Shown here: positions 27,492 to 36,194 of the stretch, in pieces
How positions within the stretch are numbered: the first letter of the stretch is position 1
Layout: each line of letters begins with the position of its first letter
NCBI RefSeq assembly: GCF_000213805.1
Contig: NC_015556.1
Span: 1,426,001-1,490,000, forward strand
Source: Pseudomonas fulva 12-X
Lineage (GTDB): Bacteria; Pseudomonadota; Gammaproteobacteria; Pseudomonadales; Pseudomonadaceae
Length of the DNA stretch: 64,000 bases
Direction of reading: 5' to 3'
Position numbers and translations under genes: made by a program
The notes under the pieces: generated by a model
What the model was told of the DNA's origin: nothing
Seen by the model: the letters and a program-made list of their open reading frames with translations, nothing else
Database searches by the model: none

Positions 27492-28553
27492 TCAGCCCAG
27501 CCAGTGTTCCGGCTGGTTGATCACGTCGAGCAATTCGCGCAGCCGTCCGGCATTGCGCCCACTGAAAGCGAACAGCAGCCTTGGCAATTTGCACAGCTCG
27601 GGGCCGTCGACGAGTTCGTCGCCGCTTTGCTGTTGCTGGATGTCGCCCTGCTTGCACAGATCGCTGAACTGCAGGTTCAGGTGCGCCAGTGCCGCGTCGC
27701 TCAGGGCATGGCGCATGCGCACCACGAACTGATCCTTCAGCCAGCGGCTGGAGTGGTAGTTGGCGTAGAAGCGGTCGATCTCCTGGGCGGCCGACTCGGC
27801 GTCGTGTACCAGACGCATCAGGTTCATATCGCTGGAGAGGATGTAGCCGTTGCTGTCCAGATTCTGCCGGATGTAGTCGAGCAGGCCCTGCCAGAACGTG
27901 CCATCCGGCTCATCGAGCAGGATCACCGGCACCAGCGGGCTCTTGCCGGTCTGGATCAGGGTGATGACCTCCAGCGCTTCATCCAGTGTGCCGAAGCCGC
28001 CGGGGCAGAGCACCAGGGCGTCGGCCTCCTTGACGAAGAACAGCTTGCGCAGAAAGAAGAAATGAAAGGACAGCAGGTTGCCGCTGTCTTTCATGACCGC
28101 ATTGGCTGATTGCTCGAAGGGCAGGGTTATGTTGAAACCCAGGCTGTTGTCGCGGCCGGCGCCTTCGTGGGCGGCGGCCATGATGCCGCCACCGGCGCCG
28201 GTGATCACCATCAGGTCGTGGCGGGCCAGGGTCTTGCCCAGTTCCCGCGCCAGGGCGTAGACCGGATGGCCGGGCTGAGTACGCGCCGAGCCGAACACGG
28301 TGACCTTGCGGCGATGGCGCAGGCGGTCGAGCATGGCGAACGCGCGCTCAAGTTCGCGTAAGGTCTGCAGCATGATCTTGGCGTCCCAGCGGTTGCGGTC
28401 GGCCTGAGCCATGCGCGCCACGGTGGCGAGCATTTCCCGGTATAGCGCGGTGTTGGCGCTGCCGGCTGGCGTTATCCGCGCCGCCAGGGTATCCAGTTCG
28501 GCTGCCAGTGCATCGCCGCTTAGCGGCAGGTCGCCATTGCTGTGATCGTTCAT
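27492..28553 (-). CDS. LOG-family protein (TIGR00730 type)
   Basis: A 353-residue LOG protein. The nucleotide-binding signature 'PGGFGTLDEALEVITLIQTGK' and 'TGAGGGIMAAAHEGA' are intact. Members are cytokinin-riboside 5'-monophosphate phosphoribohydrolases or related nucleotide hydrolases; this longer form (compared with about 190 residues for plant-type LOG) is common in Pseudomonas and may resemble PpnN-like nucleosidases, whose substrates are purine/pyrimidine nucleotides. Convergent with recX. Confidence 0.9.
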   Translation of the reverse strand: MNDHSNGDLPLSGDALAAELDTLAARITPAGSANTALYREMLATVARMAQADRNRWDAKIMLQTLRELERAFAMLDRLRHRRKVTVFGSARTQPGHPVYALARELGKTLARHDLMVITGAGGGIMAAAHEGAGRDNSLGFNITLPFEQSANAVMKDSGNLLSFHFFFLRKLFFVKEADALVLCPGGFGTLDEALEVITLIQTGKSPLVPVILLDEPDGTFWQGLLDYIRQNLDSNGYILSSDMNLMRLVHDAESAAQEIDRFYANYHSSRWLKDQFVVRMRHALSDAALAHLNLQFSDLCKQGDIQQQQSGDELVDGPELCKLPRLLFAFSGRNAGRLRELLDVINQPEHWLG

Positions 28554-28603
28554 TGCGCTACTCCTTATGCGTCAATGCCCGAGTTCTAGCACATTCCCGT
28601 GAC

Positions 28604-29005
28604 TTACAGGCGGCAGTCGGCCTTGCCGAATTGCTCGGTGGTGATGGGGCGATTGCTCTGGATCTCGCTGAATTCGTAACGCAGCACCGCTCCGCTGGCC
28701 AGCAGCTTGCGAAAGCCGGGGTTGCTGCACACGCTGTTGGTCAGCTGTGCACGCACGGTATCGGGGTTGCTGCGCATCTGTGCACCATGGGCAGGGCGTA
28801 CGCTGAGGTGGTTGATCAGCTGGTTACCTTCGACGGTGTAGCCGCGGTCGAGGATGTCCTCGTTGATGGCGCGCGGCGTGCCGACGCTGCTTTCCTTGGC
28901 CACTTTTTCCAGGGTTTTGGTCAACTGGTAATCGTTGAGCGAGGCGGCGTGGGCCGCAGGCAGGAGCAGGCTGGCAAGAAGAACGGATAGGGCAATACGC
29001 TGCAT
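28604..29005 (-). CDS. Small secreted protein, quorum-sensing-regulated virulence factor family (PA3611-like)
   Basis: A 133-residue exported protein with a clear signal peptide 'MQRIALSVLLASLLLPAAHA'. The mature part has two cysteines ('TNSVCSNPGF' and the penultimate 'KADCRL') likely to form a disulfide, and the segment 'INEDILDRGYTVEGNQL'. I recognise it as the PA3611 family of P. aeruginosa, whose name derives from expression data; biochemical function is unknown. Confidence 0.82.
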   Translation of the reverse strand: MQRIALSVLLASLLLPAAHAASLNDYQLTKTLEKVAKESSVGTPRAINEDILDRGYTVEGNQLINHLSVRPAHGAQMRSNPDTVRAQLTNSVCSNPGFRKLLASGAVLRYEFSEIQSNRPITTEQFGKADCRL

Positions 29006-29240
29006 GGGGCAGACTCCTGAAGGCAGTGAGCGGTAATAGACCGGGCTCTTCTGGTTATGTTCGTTCTGGCGAACCAGGCCGGCAACCGATGCCCGATGTT
29101 ACCAAGCTTGTCGTCGCCGCGGCGTGGTATTGAGCGGTGTGGCGCAGCTAGACTACGCGCCCTTTTTGCCAGGCGATGCGCCCCATCATGTGTTCTCCTG
29201 CTTTGCACCGCGTGATCTTCACCACACCGAGCGTGCGTCC

Positions 29241-29951
29241 ATGAGCCACGCGGTTCACGCATTGCGCGCCGCGCGTCTGGCGCGCAGCGTCAAACCCTTT
29301 CTGGCCCGTGGCTCGCGGGCGTCGCGCTGCGAGCAGTGCCGTCTGGCCAGCACTCACTGCCTGTGTGCGTGGAAGCCGCAGGTTTCTGCCCGCGCGGGCG
29401 TGTGCCTGGTGATGCACGATGTCGAGGCGCTGAAACCCAGCAATACCGGCTGGCTGATCGCCGATGTGGTGGCCGATACCTCGGCGTTTGGCTGGTCGCG
29501 CACCGAAGTCGATCCGGCGCTGCCGGCGCTGCTCGATGACGAGCAATGGCAGCCTTATCTGGTGTTTCCCGGCGAATATGCCGAGCCTGAACGGGTGGTG
29601 ACCTCTGTGGAGGCTACAGCAGGCAAGCGCCCGCTGTTCGTGCTGCTCGACGCCACCTGGACCCAGGCGCGCAAGATGTTTCGCAAGAGCCCGTACCTGG
29701 ACAGCCTGCCGGTGCTCAGCCTGCAGCCGGAAACGCTGTCGCGCTACCGGCTACGGCGTTCCAAGCGTGATGATCACCTGTGCACCGCCGAGGTCGCGGC
29801 GATGTGCCTGGAACTGGCCGGTGATGAGCGCGCCGCCGATGCCCTGAACGCTTATCTCGACGTGTTCAGTGCGCATTACCTGGCCTCCAAGGCGCCGCGC
29901 GCGGTGGATCTCGACGATGCGCTGCACCAACGTCTCAAGCCGTTTCTCTGA
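29241..29951 (+). CDS. tapT: tRNA-uridine aminocarboxypropyltransferase (DTW domain)
   Basis: A 236-residue DTW-domain (TDD) protein that adds the acp3 group to uridine 47 of tRNAs using S-adenosylmethionine. The N-terminal zinc-type cluster 'RCEQCRLASTHCLC' and the core 'LLDATWTQARKM' (DTW motif, here DATW) and 'SKRDDHLCTAEV' are present. The ATG at 29241 is chosen because it gives the family N-terminus; the frame extends upstream without similarity. Its end overlaps the convergent EamA gene by 17 bases. Confidence 0.87.
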   Translation: MSHAVHALRAARLARSVKPFLARGSRASRCEQCRLASTHCLCAWKPQVSARAGVCLVMHDVEALKPSNTGWLIADVVADTSAFGWSRTEVDPALPALLDDEQWQPYLVFPGEYAEPERVVTSVEATAGKRPLFVLLDATWTQARKMFRKSPYLDSLPVLSLQPETLSRYRLRRSKRDDHLCTAEVAAMCLELAGDERAADALNAYLDVFSAHYLASKAPRAVDLDDALHQRLKPFL

Positions 29952-30831
29952 GCGCGGCCGGCTTGGGCCACAGCTGGGCGAGCAGCATGCCGGCGAACAT
30001 CAGCGCACAGCCGACATAGCCCCGTGAAGACAACGCCTCGCCGAGCAGCAGTGCGCCGGCGATGGCAGCAAACACGGCTTCCAGCGACAGGATGATTGCC
30101 GCGTGGGAAGCGATGGCATGCTTCTGGGCGATGACCTGCAAGGTGAAGCCTACGCCCACGCCGAGGATGCCGCCGTAGGCGATGGCCGGCAGCGCGCGAA
30201 CGATATCGGCGCCGGGCAGCGGTTCGAACAGCAGCGCCAGGGCGAGACTGATCAGAGCGCAAGTGATGAACTGCACCAGGGCCAGCACCAGGGCGTCATG
30301 GCGGGTGGCGAAAAAGCTCACCAGCAGCACATGGATACCCCATACGAAGGCGCCGGCCAGCTGCAGCAGGTCGCCGGAGGCGACGTGGAAACCGTCGCCG
30401 ACGCTGAGCAGGAACATGCCGACCACCGCCAGCGATGCACCGAGCCAGATGCCCAGCCCGGTCTTGTGACCCAGCAACAGCCCCAGCAGCGGCACCACGA
30501 TCACGTAGAGCCCGGTGATGAAACCCGAGTTGGTGACGCTGGTGAACAGCAGGCCGACCTGCTGCAGGTTGATGCCCAGGGCCAGCACCGCACCCATCAG
30601 GCTGCCGCCAAGCAGCACCGGACGACTGATGGGCGAGGCCGACTGGGCGCTACGGCGGCGCAGCAGCATGATCACCGGCAACAACACGATCACCGCCAGG
30701 GCGAAACGCAGGCCGCTATACAGAAAGGGGCCGACGGCATCCATGCCCAGGCGCTGGGCGACGAAGGACGAACCCCAGATCAGCGCGGTAAGCAGCATCA
30801 ACAGATCGGCGCGCAGTGCGTGGTTGGGCAT
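29935..30831 (-). CDS. EamA-family drug/metabolite exporter
   Basis: A 298-residue inner-membrane protein with about ten hydrophobic segments in two EamA repeats; the first begins 'ADLLMLLTALIWGSSFVAQR', a typical opening, and the second around 'GDLLQLAGAFVWGIHVLLVSF'. Probable exporter of small metabolites or amino acids; substrate unknown. ATG at 30831 ('MPNHALRAD') preferred over an upstream codon. It overlaps tapT tail-to-tail. Confidence 0.9.
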   Translation of the reverse strand: MPNHALRADLLMLLTALIWGSSFVAQRLGMDAVGPFLYSGLRFALAVIVLLPVIMLLRRRSAQSASPISRPVLLGGSLMGAVLALGINLQQVGLLFTSVTNSGFITGLYVIVVPLLGLLLGHKTGLGIWLGASLAVVGMFLLSVGDGFHVASGDLLQLAGAFVWGIHVLLVSFFATRHDALVLALVQFITCALISLALALLFEPLPGADIVRALPAIAYGGILGVGVGFTLQVIAQKHAIASHAAIILSLEAVFAAIAGALLLGEALSSRGYVGCALMFAGMLLAQLWPKPAALRETA

Positions 30832-30986
30832 CGGGAGCTTCCTGCAAAAAAGGCGCAGACTTTGCCGCAAAGCGCTGCGCTTGACCACCCCGCCTGCGCT
30901 GGGCATGCTGGTGGGCGCCGTACGTAACGCTGTCAGGCAAATGGGGTCTGCAGCACGGTATGCCTATAAGAAGAACAGGATCTGCC

Positions 30987-31637
30987 ATGGTCGCTTACGA
31001 AATCCTGATTGCTGATGATCATCCGCTGTTTCGCAGTGCGCTGCAGCAGGCCCTGACGATGGGCCTGGGTACTGGCGCGCGCCTGGTGGAGGTCGCCAGC
31101 ATCGCCGAGCTGGAAGCCCGGCTGGCCGAGAAGACCGATTGGGATCTGGTTCTGCTCGACCTCAACATGCCCGGTGCCTACGGGTTCTCCGGGCTGGTGC
31201 TGCTACGCGGGCAATACCCGCAGATTCCGGTAGTGATGATCTCTGCCCAGGAAGAAGCAGCGGTAGTGGTGCGCGCCCGTGAGTTCGGCGCCAGCGGTTT
31301 CATTCCCAAGTCCAGTTCCCTCGAAGTGATCCAGCAGGCCGTGCGCCAAGTGCTGGAAGGCGAGGTGTGGTGGCCGCCGCAAAGCGAGGAGGCGGTCAGC
31401 CTGTCCAGCGAGGCCAAGGCCGCCAGCGCCGGGCTGGCCAGCCTGACGCCCCAGCAATTCCGTGTGCTGACCATGGTCTGCGAAGGGTTGCTGAACAAGC
31501 AGATCGCCTACGAGCTGAGCGTTTCCGAGGCGACGGTCAAGGCTCACGTGACGGCGATTTTCCGCAAGCTCGGCGTACGCACCCGCACCCAGGCGGCGTT
31601 GCTACTGCAGCAGCTGGAGAGCGTGCCGGCTGCCTGA
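30987..31637 (+). CDS. LuxR-type response regulator, ErdR-like
   Basis: A 216-residue NarL/FixJ-type response regulator. The receiver domain has the acidic pair 'LIADDHPLFR' (D10, D11), the phospho-acceptor Asp58 in 'DLVLLDLNMPG', and Lys in 'FIPKSS'. The LuxR helix-turn-helix is 'LTPQQFRVLTMVCEGLLNKQ' onward, then 'VSEATVKAHVTAIFRKL'. Its position before dgkA matches ErdR of P. aeruginosa (PA3604), an orphan regulator of ethanol and acetate metabolism; the name is inferred from synteny and likeness. No sensor kinase is nearby. Confidence 0.88.
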   Translation: MVAYEILIADDHPLFRSALQQALTMGLGTGARLVEVASIAELEARLAEKTDWDLVLLDLNMPGAYGFSGLVLLRGQYPQIPVVMISAQEEAAVVVRAREFGASGFIPKSSSLEVIQQAVRQVLEGEVWWPPQSEEAVSLSSEAKAASAGLASLTPQQFRVLTMVCEGLLNKQIAYELSVSEATVKAHVTAIFRKLGVRTRTQAALLLQQLESVPAA

Positions 31638-31706
31638 TGCTGGCGCATTTCACGAGATTTTCACGGTGCGCTCGCGTACCCTGCGCGCCTTTCCCGTCAT
31701 AGTCCG

Positions 31707-32078
31707 ATGCCCATGTCACCGTTCAAAGGTCAAACCGGTTTAAAGCGCGTCCTCAACGCCGCAGGCTATTCCCTCGATGGCCTGCGCGCCGCGTTCACTG
31801 GCGAGGCGGCGTTCCGCCAGTTGGTGCTGCTCAACGCGGTGCTGATTCCCGTCGCGCTGCTGCTCGATGTCAGCCGGGTTGAACGCGCGCTGATGGTCGC
31901 CGTGTGCCTCTTGGCGTTGATCGTCGAGCTGCTCAACTCAGCGGTCGAGGCGGCCATCGACCGCATCTCGCTGGACCTGCATCCGCTGTCCAAAACCGCC
32001 AAGGACATGGGCAGCGCCGCCCAGCTGGTGGCCCTGACGCTGATCGCCAGCGTGTGGGCGCTTATCCTGCTTGGCTAG
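31707..32078 (+). CDS. dgkA: Diacylglycerol kinase
   Basis: A 123-residue integral-membrane DgkA that phosphorylates diacylglycerol formed during membrane-derived glucan synthesis. Three transmembrane segments and the catalytic surface 'ELLNSAVEAAIDR' are seen, followed by 'AKDMGSAAQLVAL'. The ATG at 31707 or the ATG two codons later could start it. Conserved neighbour of the ErdR-like gene. Confidence 0.96.
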   Translation: MPMSPFKGQTGLKRVLNAAGYSLDGLRAAFTGEAAFRQLVLLNAVLIPVALLLDVSRVERALMVAVCLLALIVELLNSAVEAAIDRISLDLHPLSKTAKDMGSAAQLVALTLIASVWALILLG

Positions 32079-32084
32079 CAGCGG

Positions 32085-33011
32085 CTAGCGCACCTCGGGT
32101 AGGACGATTTCGTCGCTGCGGCGAATGCCGGCGGTCAGCGCCCGGCACATGTCGAGAAATTCGCGCATGGCGGCAGTCTGGTATTTCTGCCGGTGCCAGA
32201 TGAAATAGAACTGCCGGCGTAGATCCAGATCCGGCGTTTCCACGGGCACTAGGCTGCCGCGGCGAAAGGCATCGCGCAGCGCCAGCCGGGAAATGCAGCT
32301 GATCCCCAAACCGGATTCCACGGCGCGCTTGATCGCCTCGGTGTGTTCCAGCTCGAGGCGCACGTTGAGCGCTGCGGAGTGGTGGCGCATGGCCTGGTCG
32401 AAGGTCAGGCGCGTACCGGAACCCTGTTCACGCAGAATCCAGTCTTCGCCGCTCAATTCGCGAATACCCACCTGGCCGCGTTGCGCCAAAGGATGTTGCG
32501 GCGCGCAGAACACCACCAGTTCGTCCTCGACCCAGCTCTGCACCTCGATGTCCGGATGGCTGCAGTCGCCTTCGATCAGACCCAGATCAATTTCGTAGTG
32601 GGCCACCTGTTGCACGATATGCGCGGTGTTCTGCACGTGCAGTTTCACCTGGCTTTCCGGGTGCACCTTCATGAAACCGCCGATCAGCAGGGTGGCCAGG
32701 TAATTGCCGATGGTCAGGGTGGCGCCCACTGCCAGTGAACCGAAGCCGGATTTGCCGTTCAGAAGGTCTTCGATTTCCTTCGCCTGGTCGAGCAGGGCGA
32801 CGGCCTGGGGCAATAACTGGCGACCTAGTGCATTGAGGCTCAGGCGTTTGCCGGCGCGGTCGAACAGCTGGCAGCTCGATTGCCGCTCCAGTTCGGTGAT
32901 CGAGGTACTGGCGGCCGATTGCGACAGGGCGAGCTGCGAAGCAGCCCGGGAGACGCTCTCCTGTTGAGCGACGGCGACGAAGACCTGGAGCTGACGAAGT
33001 GTAAATCGCAT
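32085..33011 (-). CDS. finR: LysR-type regulator, FinR-like
   Basis: A 308-residue LysR regulator: N-terminal HTH 'LRQLQVFVAVAQQESVSRAA' continuing 'LALSQSAASTSITELE', then a periplasmic-binding-like effector domain from about residue 90. It is divergent from fpr, the arrangement of FinR, which activates fpr under oxidative or iron stress in Pseudomonas. The name rests on position and likeness. It is convergent with dgkA with a seven-base gap. Confidence 0.88.
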   Translation of the reverse strand: MRFTLRQLQVFVAVAQQESVSRAASQLALSQSAASTSITELERQSSCQLFDRAGKRLSLNALGRQLLPQAVALLDQAKEIEDLLNGKSGFGSLAVGATLTIGNYLATLLIGGFMKVHPESQVKLHVQNTAHIVQQVAHYEIDLGLIEGDCSHPDIEVQSWVEDELVVFCAPQHPLAQRGQVGIRELSGEDWILREQGSGTRLTFDQAMRHHSAALNVRLELEHTEAIKRAVESGLGISCISRLALRDAFRRGSLVPVETPDLDLRRQFYFIWHRQKYQTAAMREFLDMCRALTAGIRRSDEIVLPEVR

Positions 33012-33031
33012 ATCTATATAACCGATAACCC

Positions 33032-33059
33032 ATATCTTGATAATTCATTTAACAGATAT
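33032..33059. promoter_or_regulatory. Inverted repeat between finR and fpr
   Basis: ATATCT...AGATAT arms (33032-33037 and 33054-33059) frame an AT-rich centre in the 120-base divergent promoter region; another ATATCTATAT lies just upstream at 33009. This is a reasonable FinR operator candidate (LysR sites are typically T-N11-A dyads), not proven. Confidence 0.45.
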
Positions 33060-33131
33060 TCTGGGCGCGATTAGAATGCCGCGCAATTGCGCTTTAACAT
33101 CAGCGCCCCGACTTTTCAGGAGCCCCCGTAC

Positions 33132-33911
33132 ATGAGCAACATGAACCACGAACGCGTTCTGAGTGTTCACCACTGGAATGACACGCTGTTCAGCTTCAAG
33201 TGCACCCGCGACCCGGGCCTGCGCTTCGAGAATGGCCAGTTCGTGATGATCGGCCTGCAGCAGGAAAATGGCCGTCCGCTCATGCGTGCTTATTCCATCG
33301 CCAGCCCGAACTGGGAAGAGCATCTGGAGTTCTTCAGCATCAAGGTGCCCGATGGCCCGCTGACCTCCCAACTGCAACACCTCAAGGAAGGTGACGAAGT
33401 CATCATCAGCAAGAAGCCCACCGGCACCCTGGTGCTCGATGACCTCAACCCGGGCAAGCACCTGTACCTGCTCAGCACCGGCACGGGGCTGGCGCCGTTC
33501 ATGAGCGTGATTCAGGACCCGGAAACCTACGAGCGTTTCGAGAAGGTGATCCTGGTTCATGGCGTGCGCTACGTGAATGAAGTGGCTTACCGCGAATTCA
33601 TCACCGAGCACCTGCCGCAGAACGAATTCTTCGGCGAGGCGCTGAAGGAAAAGCTGATCTATTACCCCACCGTGACCCGCGAGCCGTTCGAGAATCAGGG
33701 CCGCCTGACCGACCTGATGCGCAGCGGCAAACTGTTCGCCGATATCGGCCTGCCGCCGATCAACCCGCAGGACGACCGTGCAATGATCTGCGGCAGCCCG
33801 AGCATGCTCGATGAAACCAGCGAAGTGCTCGACAGCTTCGGCCTGAAGATTTCGCCGCGTATGCGCGAGCCGGGTGACTATCTGATCGAGCGCGCCTTCG
33901 TCGAGAAGTGA
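33132..33911 (+). CDS. fpr: Ferredoxin-NADP+ reductase
   Basis: A 259-residue bacterial Fpr exchanging electrons between NADPH and ferredoxin/flavodoxin. FAD motif 'RAYSIASPNWEEHLEF' (RxYS), NADP site 'LLSTGTGLAPFMSV' and 'MICGSPSMLDET' are intact; the C-terminus '...YLIERAFVEK' is typical of subclass I bacterial Fpr. ATG at 33132. It can deliver electrons to Bfd, whose gene lies 1.1 kb downstream, for iron release from bacterioferritin. Confidence 0.97.
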   Translation: MSNMNHERVLSVHHWNDTLFSFKCTRDPGLRFENGQFVMIGLQQENGRPLMRAYSIASPNWEEHLEFFSIKVPDGPLTSQLQHLKEGDEVIISKKPTGTLVLDDLNPGKHLYLLSTGTGLAPFMSVIQDPETYERFEKVILVHGVRYVNEVAYREFITEHLPQNEFFGEALKEKLIYYPTVTREPFENQGRLTDLMRSGKLFADIGLPPINPQDDRAMICGSPSMLDETSEVLDSFGLKISPRMREPGDYLIERAFVEK

Positions 33912-34056
33912 TCTGTTGAGCAGCTGCGCGTCGGCCCTGCTGCGTTGAAAACTGACTCAAAATGCTCATGTACAAAAGTGCACTCCGCTTTTTCGCCAGT
34001 TTTCGCGGGGGCGCCTAGCCCTTGCATGGCTCTAGCTCGCAAGCTCCCTGAGTCAG
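33910..34056. repeat. Dispersed intergenic repeat, copy B
   Basis: Begins at the fpr stop and shares with copy A (1765-1902) the ordered blocks CTGCTGCGTT, ACTGACTCA/ACAGACTCA, AATGCTCAT, TTCGCC and CTCTAGCTCGC. GAAAACTGAC pairs with GCCAGTTTTC internally. No open frame. It lies between fpr and its terminator and is probably transcribed. Confidence 0.75.
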
Positions 34057-34060
34057 TAAA

Positions 34061-34094
34061 AAACCGGAGCGTCTTTAGGCGCTCCGGTTTTTTT
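34061..34094 (+). terminator. Terminator of fpr
   Basis: An 11-bp perfect stem AAACCGGAGCG / CGCTCCGGTTT with an eight-base loop and a run of seven T after it. A strong intrinsic terminator on the plus strand. Confidence 0.93.
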
Positions 34095-34115
34095 GTGCCC
34101 AGATCACAGGCACAA

Positions 34116-34141
34116 AAAACGGGAGTCAAGGCTCCCGTTTT
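34116..34141 (-). terminator. Terminator of bfrB
   Basis: A 10-bp stem AAAACGGGAG / CTCCCGTTTT located 17 bases beyond the bfrB stop on the minus strand, followed in that direction by TTTTTTGTG. Together with the adjacent fpr terminator it insulates the convergent pair. Confidence 0.9.
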
Positions 34142-34158
34142 CTAGCAACTGCTTCCAA

Positions 34159-34629
34159 TCACTCTTCCATCTGCGACTGCAGGTAATTCTGCAGACCAAC
34201 TGCCTTGATCAGGCTCAGCTGGGTTTCCAGCCAGTCGATGTGCTCTTCCTCGGACTCGAGGATGTCTTCGAGCAGTTCACGGCTGGCGTAGTCGCCGACG
34301 CTCTCGCAGTAGGCGATGGCTTCTTTCAGGTCGATGTGCGCCTTGTGCTCGATCTTCAGGTCGCACTCGAGCATTTCCTGGGTGTTCTCGCCGATCAGGA
34401 TCTTGCCCAGGTCCTGCAGGTTGGGCAGGCCTTCGAGGAACAGGATGCGCTTGATGAGCTTGTCGGCGTGCTTCATCTCGTCGATCGATTCGTGGTACTC
34501 GTGCTTGCCCAGTTTGGTCAGGCCCCAGTCTTCGTACATGCGGGCGTGCAGGAAGTACTGGTTGATCGCGACCAGCTCGTTGCCGAGGATCTTGTTCAAA
34601 TGCTGGATGACTTTCTTGTCGCCTTTCAT
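34159..34629 (-). CDS. bfrB: Bacterioferritin (heme-containing iron store)
   Basis: A 156-residue bacterioferritin, assembled as a 24-subunit shell. With ATG at 34629 the heme-ligand methionine falls at Met52 and the ferroxidase residues at Glu18, Glu51, His54, Glu94, Glu127 and His130, the standard numbering, which supports this start over the ATG two codons upstream. The sequence is close to BfrB of P. aeruginosa. Neighbouring bfd encodes its electron-donating partner. Confidence 0.96.
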   Translation of the reverse strand: MKGDKKVIQHLNKILGNELVAINQYFLHARMYEDWGLTKLGKHEYHESIDEMKHADKLIKRILFLEGLPNLQDLGKILIGENTQEMLECDLKIEHKAHIDLKEAIAYCESVGDYASRELLEDILESEEEHIDWLETQLSLIKAVGLQNYLQSQMEE

Positions 34630-34783
34630 GTGCATGCCTACCGAAATTGAGTAACCGATGGCGAATTCTGGGCTTGCACAATACGGCTGTCAAACGTAAG
34701 TTATTGAAATATAAGTGAAAATAAATATAAATGAGAGTGTTTAAGTTGTGCGTCTTGGCGCTAACTTATTGAATTTCAGGCAT

Positions 34784-34809
34784 AAAAAAACCGGATGCGA
34801 GATCCGGTT
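34784..34809 (-). terminator. Terminator of bfd
   Basis: Stem AACCGGAT / ATCCGGTT with a five-base loop, 18 bases after the bfd stop on the minus strand, followed by seven T in that direction. Confidence 0.9.
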
Positions 34810-34826
34810 CTTCAAAACAGGGCGAT

Positions 34827-35045
34827 TCAAGCCGCAACAAAATTTCCCGAATAGGCCATCACGCCCTGACTTTGCTGCACTTCGCTCAGCGTGTCGCGCA
34901 CCACCTGCTTGGCCAGGCACGCACATTTGCCGCACTGACTGGCAACGCCCAGCGTTTCACGGACTTCACGGTAGCTGCAGCAACCTTCGTAGATTGCTTC
35001 GCGGATCTGACCGTCGGTGACACCTTCGCAGAGGCAGACGTACAT
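34827..35045 (-). CDS. bfd: Bacterioferritin-associated ferredoxin
   Basis: A 72-residue 2Fe-2S protein that reduces BfrB heme to release stored iron. Ligands Cys4, Cys6, Cys38 and Cys41 follow the Bfd pattern ('MYVCLCEGVTD' and 'SQCGKCAC'). ATG at 35045 gives family length; the frame runs on upstream through non-coding sequence. A Fur-like box lies 43 bases upstream, in line with its induction by iron limitation. Confidence 0.96.
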   Translation of the reverse strand: MYVCLCEGVTDGQIREAIYEGCCSYREVRETLGVASQCGKCACLAKQVVRDTLSEVQQSQGVMAYSGNFVAA

Positions 35046-35087
35046 AGGCTTGGGCCCGTCGCTTGGCTGTGGCTGATGGCGAAGGAT

Positions 35088-35106
35088 ACTAATGTTAATG
35101 AGAATG
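35088..35106. promoter_or_regulatory. Fur-like box before bfd
   Basis: ACTAATGTTAATGAGAATG matches 12 of 19 positions of the Fur consensus and lies 43-61 bases upstream of bfd. Iron repression of bfd is known in Pseudomonas, which raises the likelihood. Confidence 0.6.
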
Positions 35107-35207
35107 CGTGTCAAAGATAAACCGACTCTTGATTGGCACACTTTGGATAAGCGGTCGTACGCGACGCCTCGCAGGTAGTTTTACTCGGCCGGCGGGCCGA
35201 TCTGCAG

Positions 35208-35243
35208 CCAATAAAAAACCGGCCTGAGCCGGTTTTTTATTGG
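35208..35243. terminator. Strong bidirectional terminator after argC
   Basis: A perfect 16-bp dyad CCAATAAAAAACCGGC / GCCGGTTTTTTATTGG with a four-base loop. A and T tracts on both sides mean it works either way; it ends the pyrC-rnt-argC transcript (minus strand). Confidence 0.93.
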
Positions 35244-35256
35244 GGGCGGGCAGGGC

Positions 35257-36189
35257 TCACCCAATCTGCGTGCAGAGCCCTTCTTCAAGCCCGAGCATGA
35301 TGTTCAGGTTCTGCACGGCAGCGCCCGAGGCACCTTTGCCCAGGTTGTCGAGTTTGGCCACCAGCAGCGCCTGCTGACCGCTGCTCGCACCGAATACCTG
35401 CAGTTCGGCGCGGTTGCTACCGTTCAGGCCGTGGGGTGTGATGAACGGTGTGGTATCCGCGGCGATCTCGTTGTAGGGCTGCACCTGCACGAACTGCTCG
35501 CCCTGATAGTAGGCGGCCAGCGCTTTGTGCAGCTCGGCGCCGTTGCTGCCCTGCAGCGGGATCATCACCAGCATGCCTTGGTCGTAGCTGCCGACCGCCG
35601 GCTGGAAGATCGGGCGCGCCTTGAGGCCGCTCCAGTGCTGGATCTCCGGAATGTGCTTGTGATCGAAGCCCAGGCCGTAGGCGGCGTAGACCGGCGCGCC
35701 TTCCTGCTCGTAGCGCTCGACCATCTTGGTGCCGCCGCCGGTGTAGCCGGATACGGCGTTGATGCACAGCTCGCGATCCGCAGTCAGCAGCCCGGCATCG
35801 ATCAGCGGGCGCAGCAACAGGATGGCGCCGGTGGCGTAGCAACCCGGGTTGCTGACGGCGCGGGCGTTGGCGATCGCTTCACGTTGACCCTTGGCCAGTT
35901 CGGCCATGCCGAATACCCAGTCGCTGGCGGTACGGTGGGCGGAGCTGGCGTCCAGCACGCGGCAGCCGACTTCGCGGGCCTGGGCGGCGGTTTCTTTCGC
36001 AGCGTCGTCAGGCAGGCACAGTACGGTGACGTCGACCGAACGCATCAGCGCGAGCTTGGCGTCCACGTCGCGGCGTTTGTCGTGATCGATGGTGACCACT
36101 TCGATCTGTGGGTGGTTGGCCAGGCGCTGGCGAATCTGCAGGCCCGTGGTGCCGGCCTGACCATCGATGAAGATCTGATATTGTTTCAT
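35257..36189 (-). CDS. argC: N-acetyl-gamma-glutamyl-phosphate reductase, type 2
   Basis: A 310-residue type 2 AGPR of arginine synthesis, reducing N-acetylglutamyl-phosphate to the semialdehyde with NADPH. 'IFIDGQAGTTGLQI' is the NADP-binding start, 'SNPGCYATGAILLL' holds the catalytic Cys, and 'GFDHKHIPEI' the catalytic His. Type 2 enzymes are shorter than type 1 (about 345). ATG at 36189 or a GTG three codons upstream that overlaps the rnt stop (GTGA). Third gene of pyrC-rnt-argC. Many pseudomonads also carry a type 1 argC elsewhere. Confidence 0.95.
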   Translation of the reverse strand: MKQYQIFIDGQAGTTGLQIRQRLANHPQIEVVTIDHDKRRDVDAKLALMRSVDVTVLCLPDDAAKETAAQAREVGCRVLDASSAHRTASDWVFGMAELAKGQREAIANARAVSNPGCYATGAILLLRPLIDAGLLTADRELCINAVSGYTGGGTKMVERYEQEGAPVYAAYGLGFDHKHIPEIQHWSGLKARPIFQPAVGSYDQGMLVMIPLQGSNGAELHKALAAYYQGEQFVQVQPYNEIAADTTPFITPHGLNGSNRAELQVFGASSGQQALLVAKLDNLGKGASGAAVQNLNIMLGLEEGLCTQIG

Positions 36190-36194
36190 GGCGT

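Noticed and set aside
30103..30927. 274-codon frame opposite the EamA gene
   Set aside because: Gln/His-rich shadow of a membrane protein gene; typical of antisense to hydrophobic codons.
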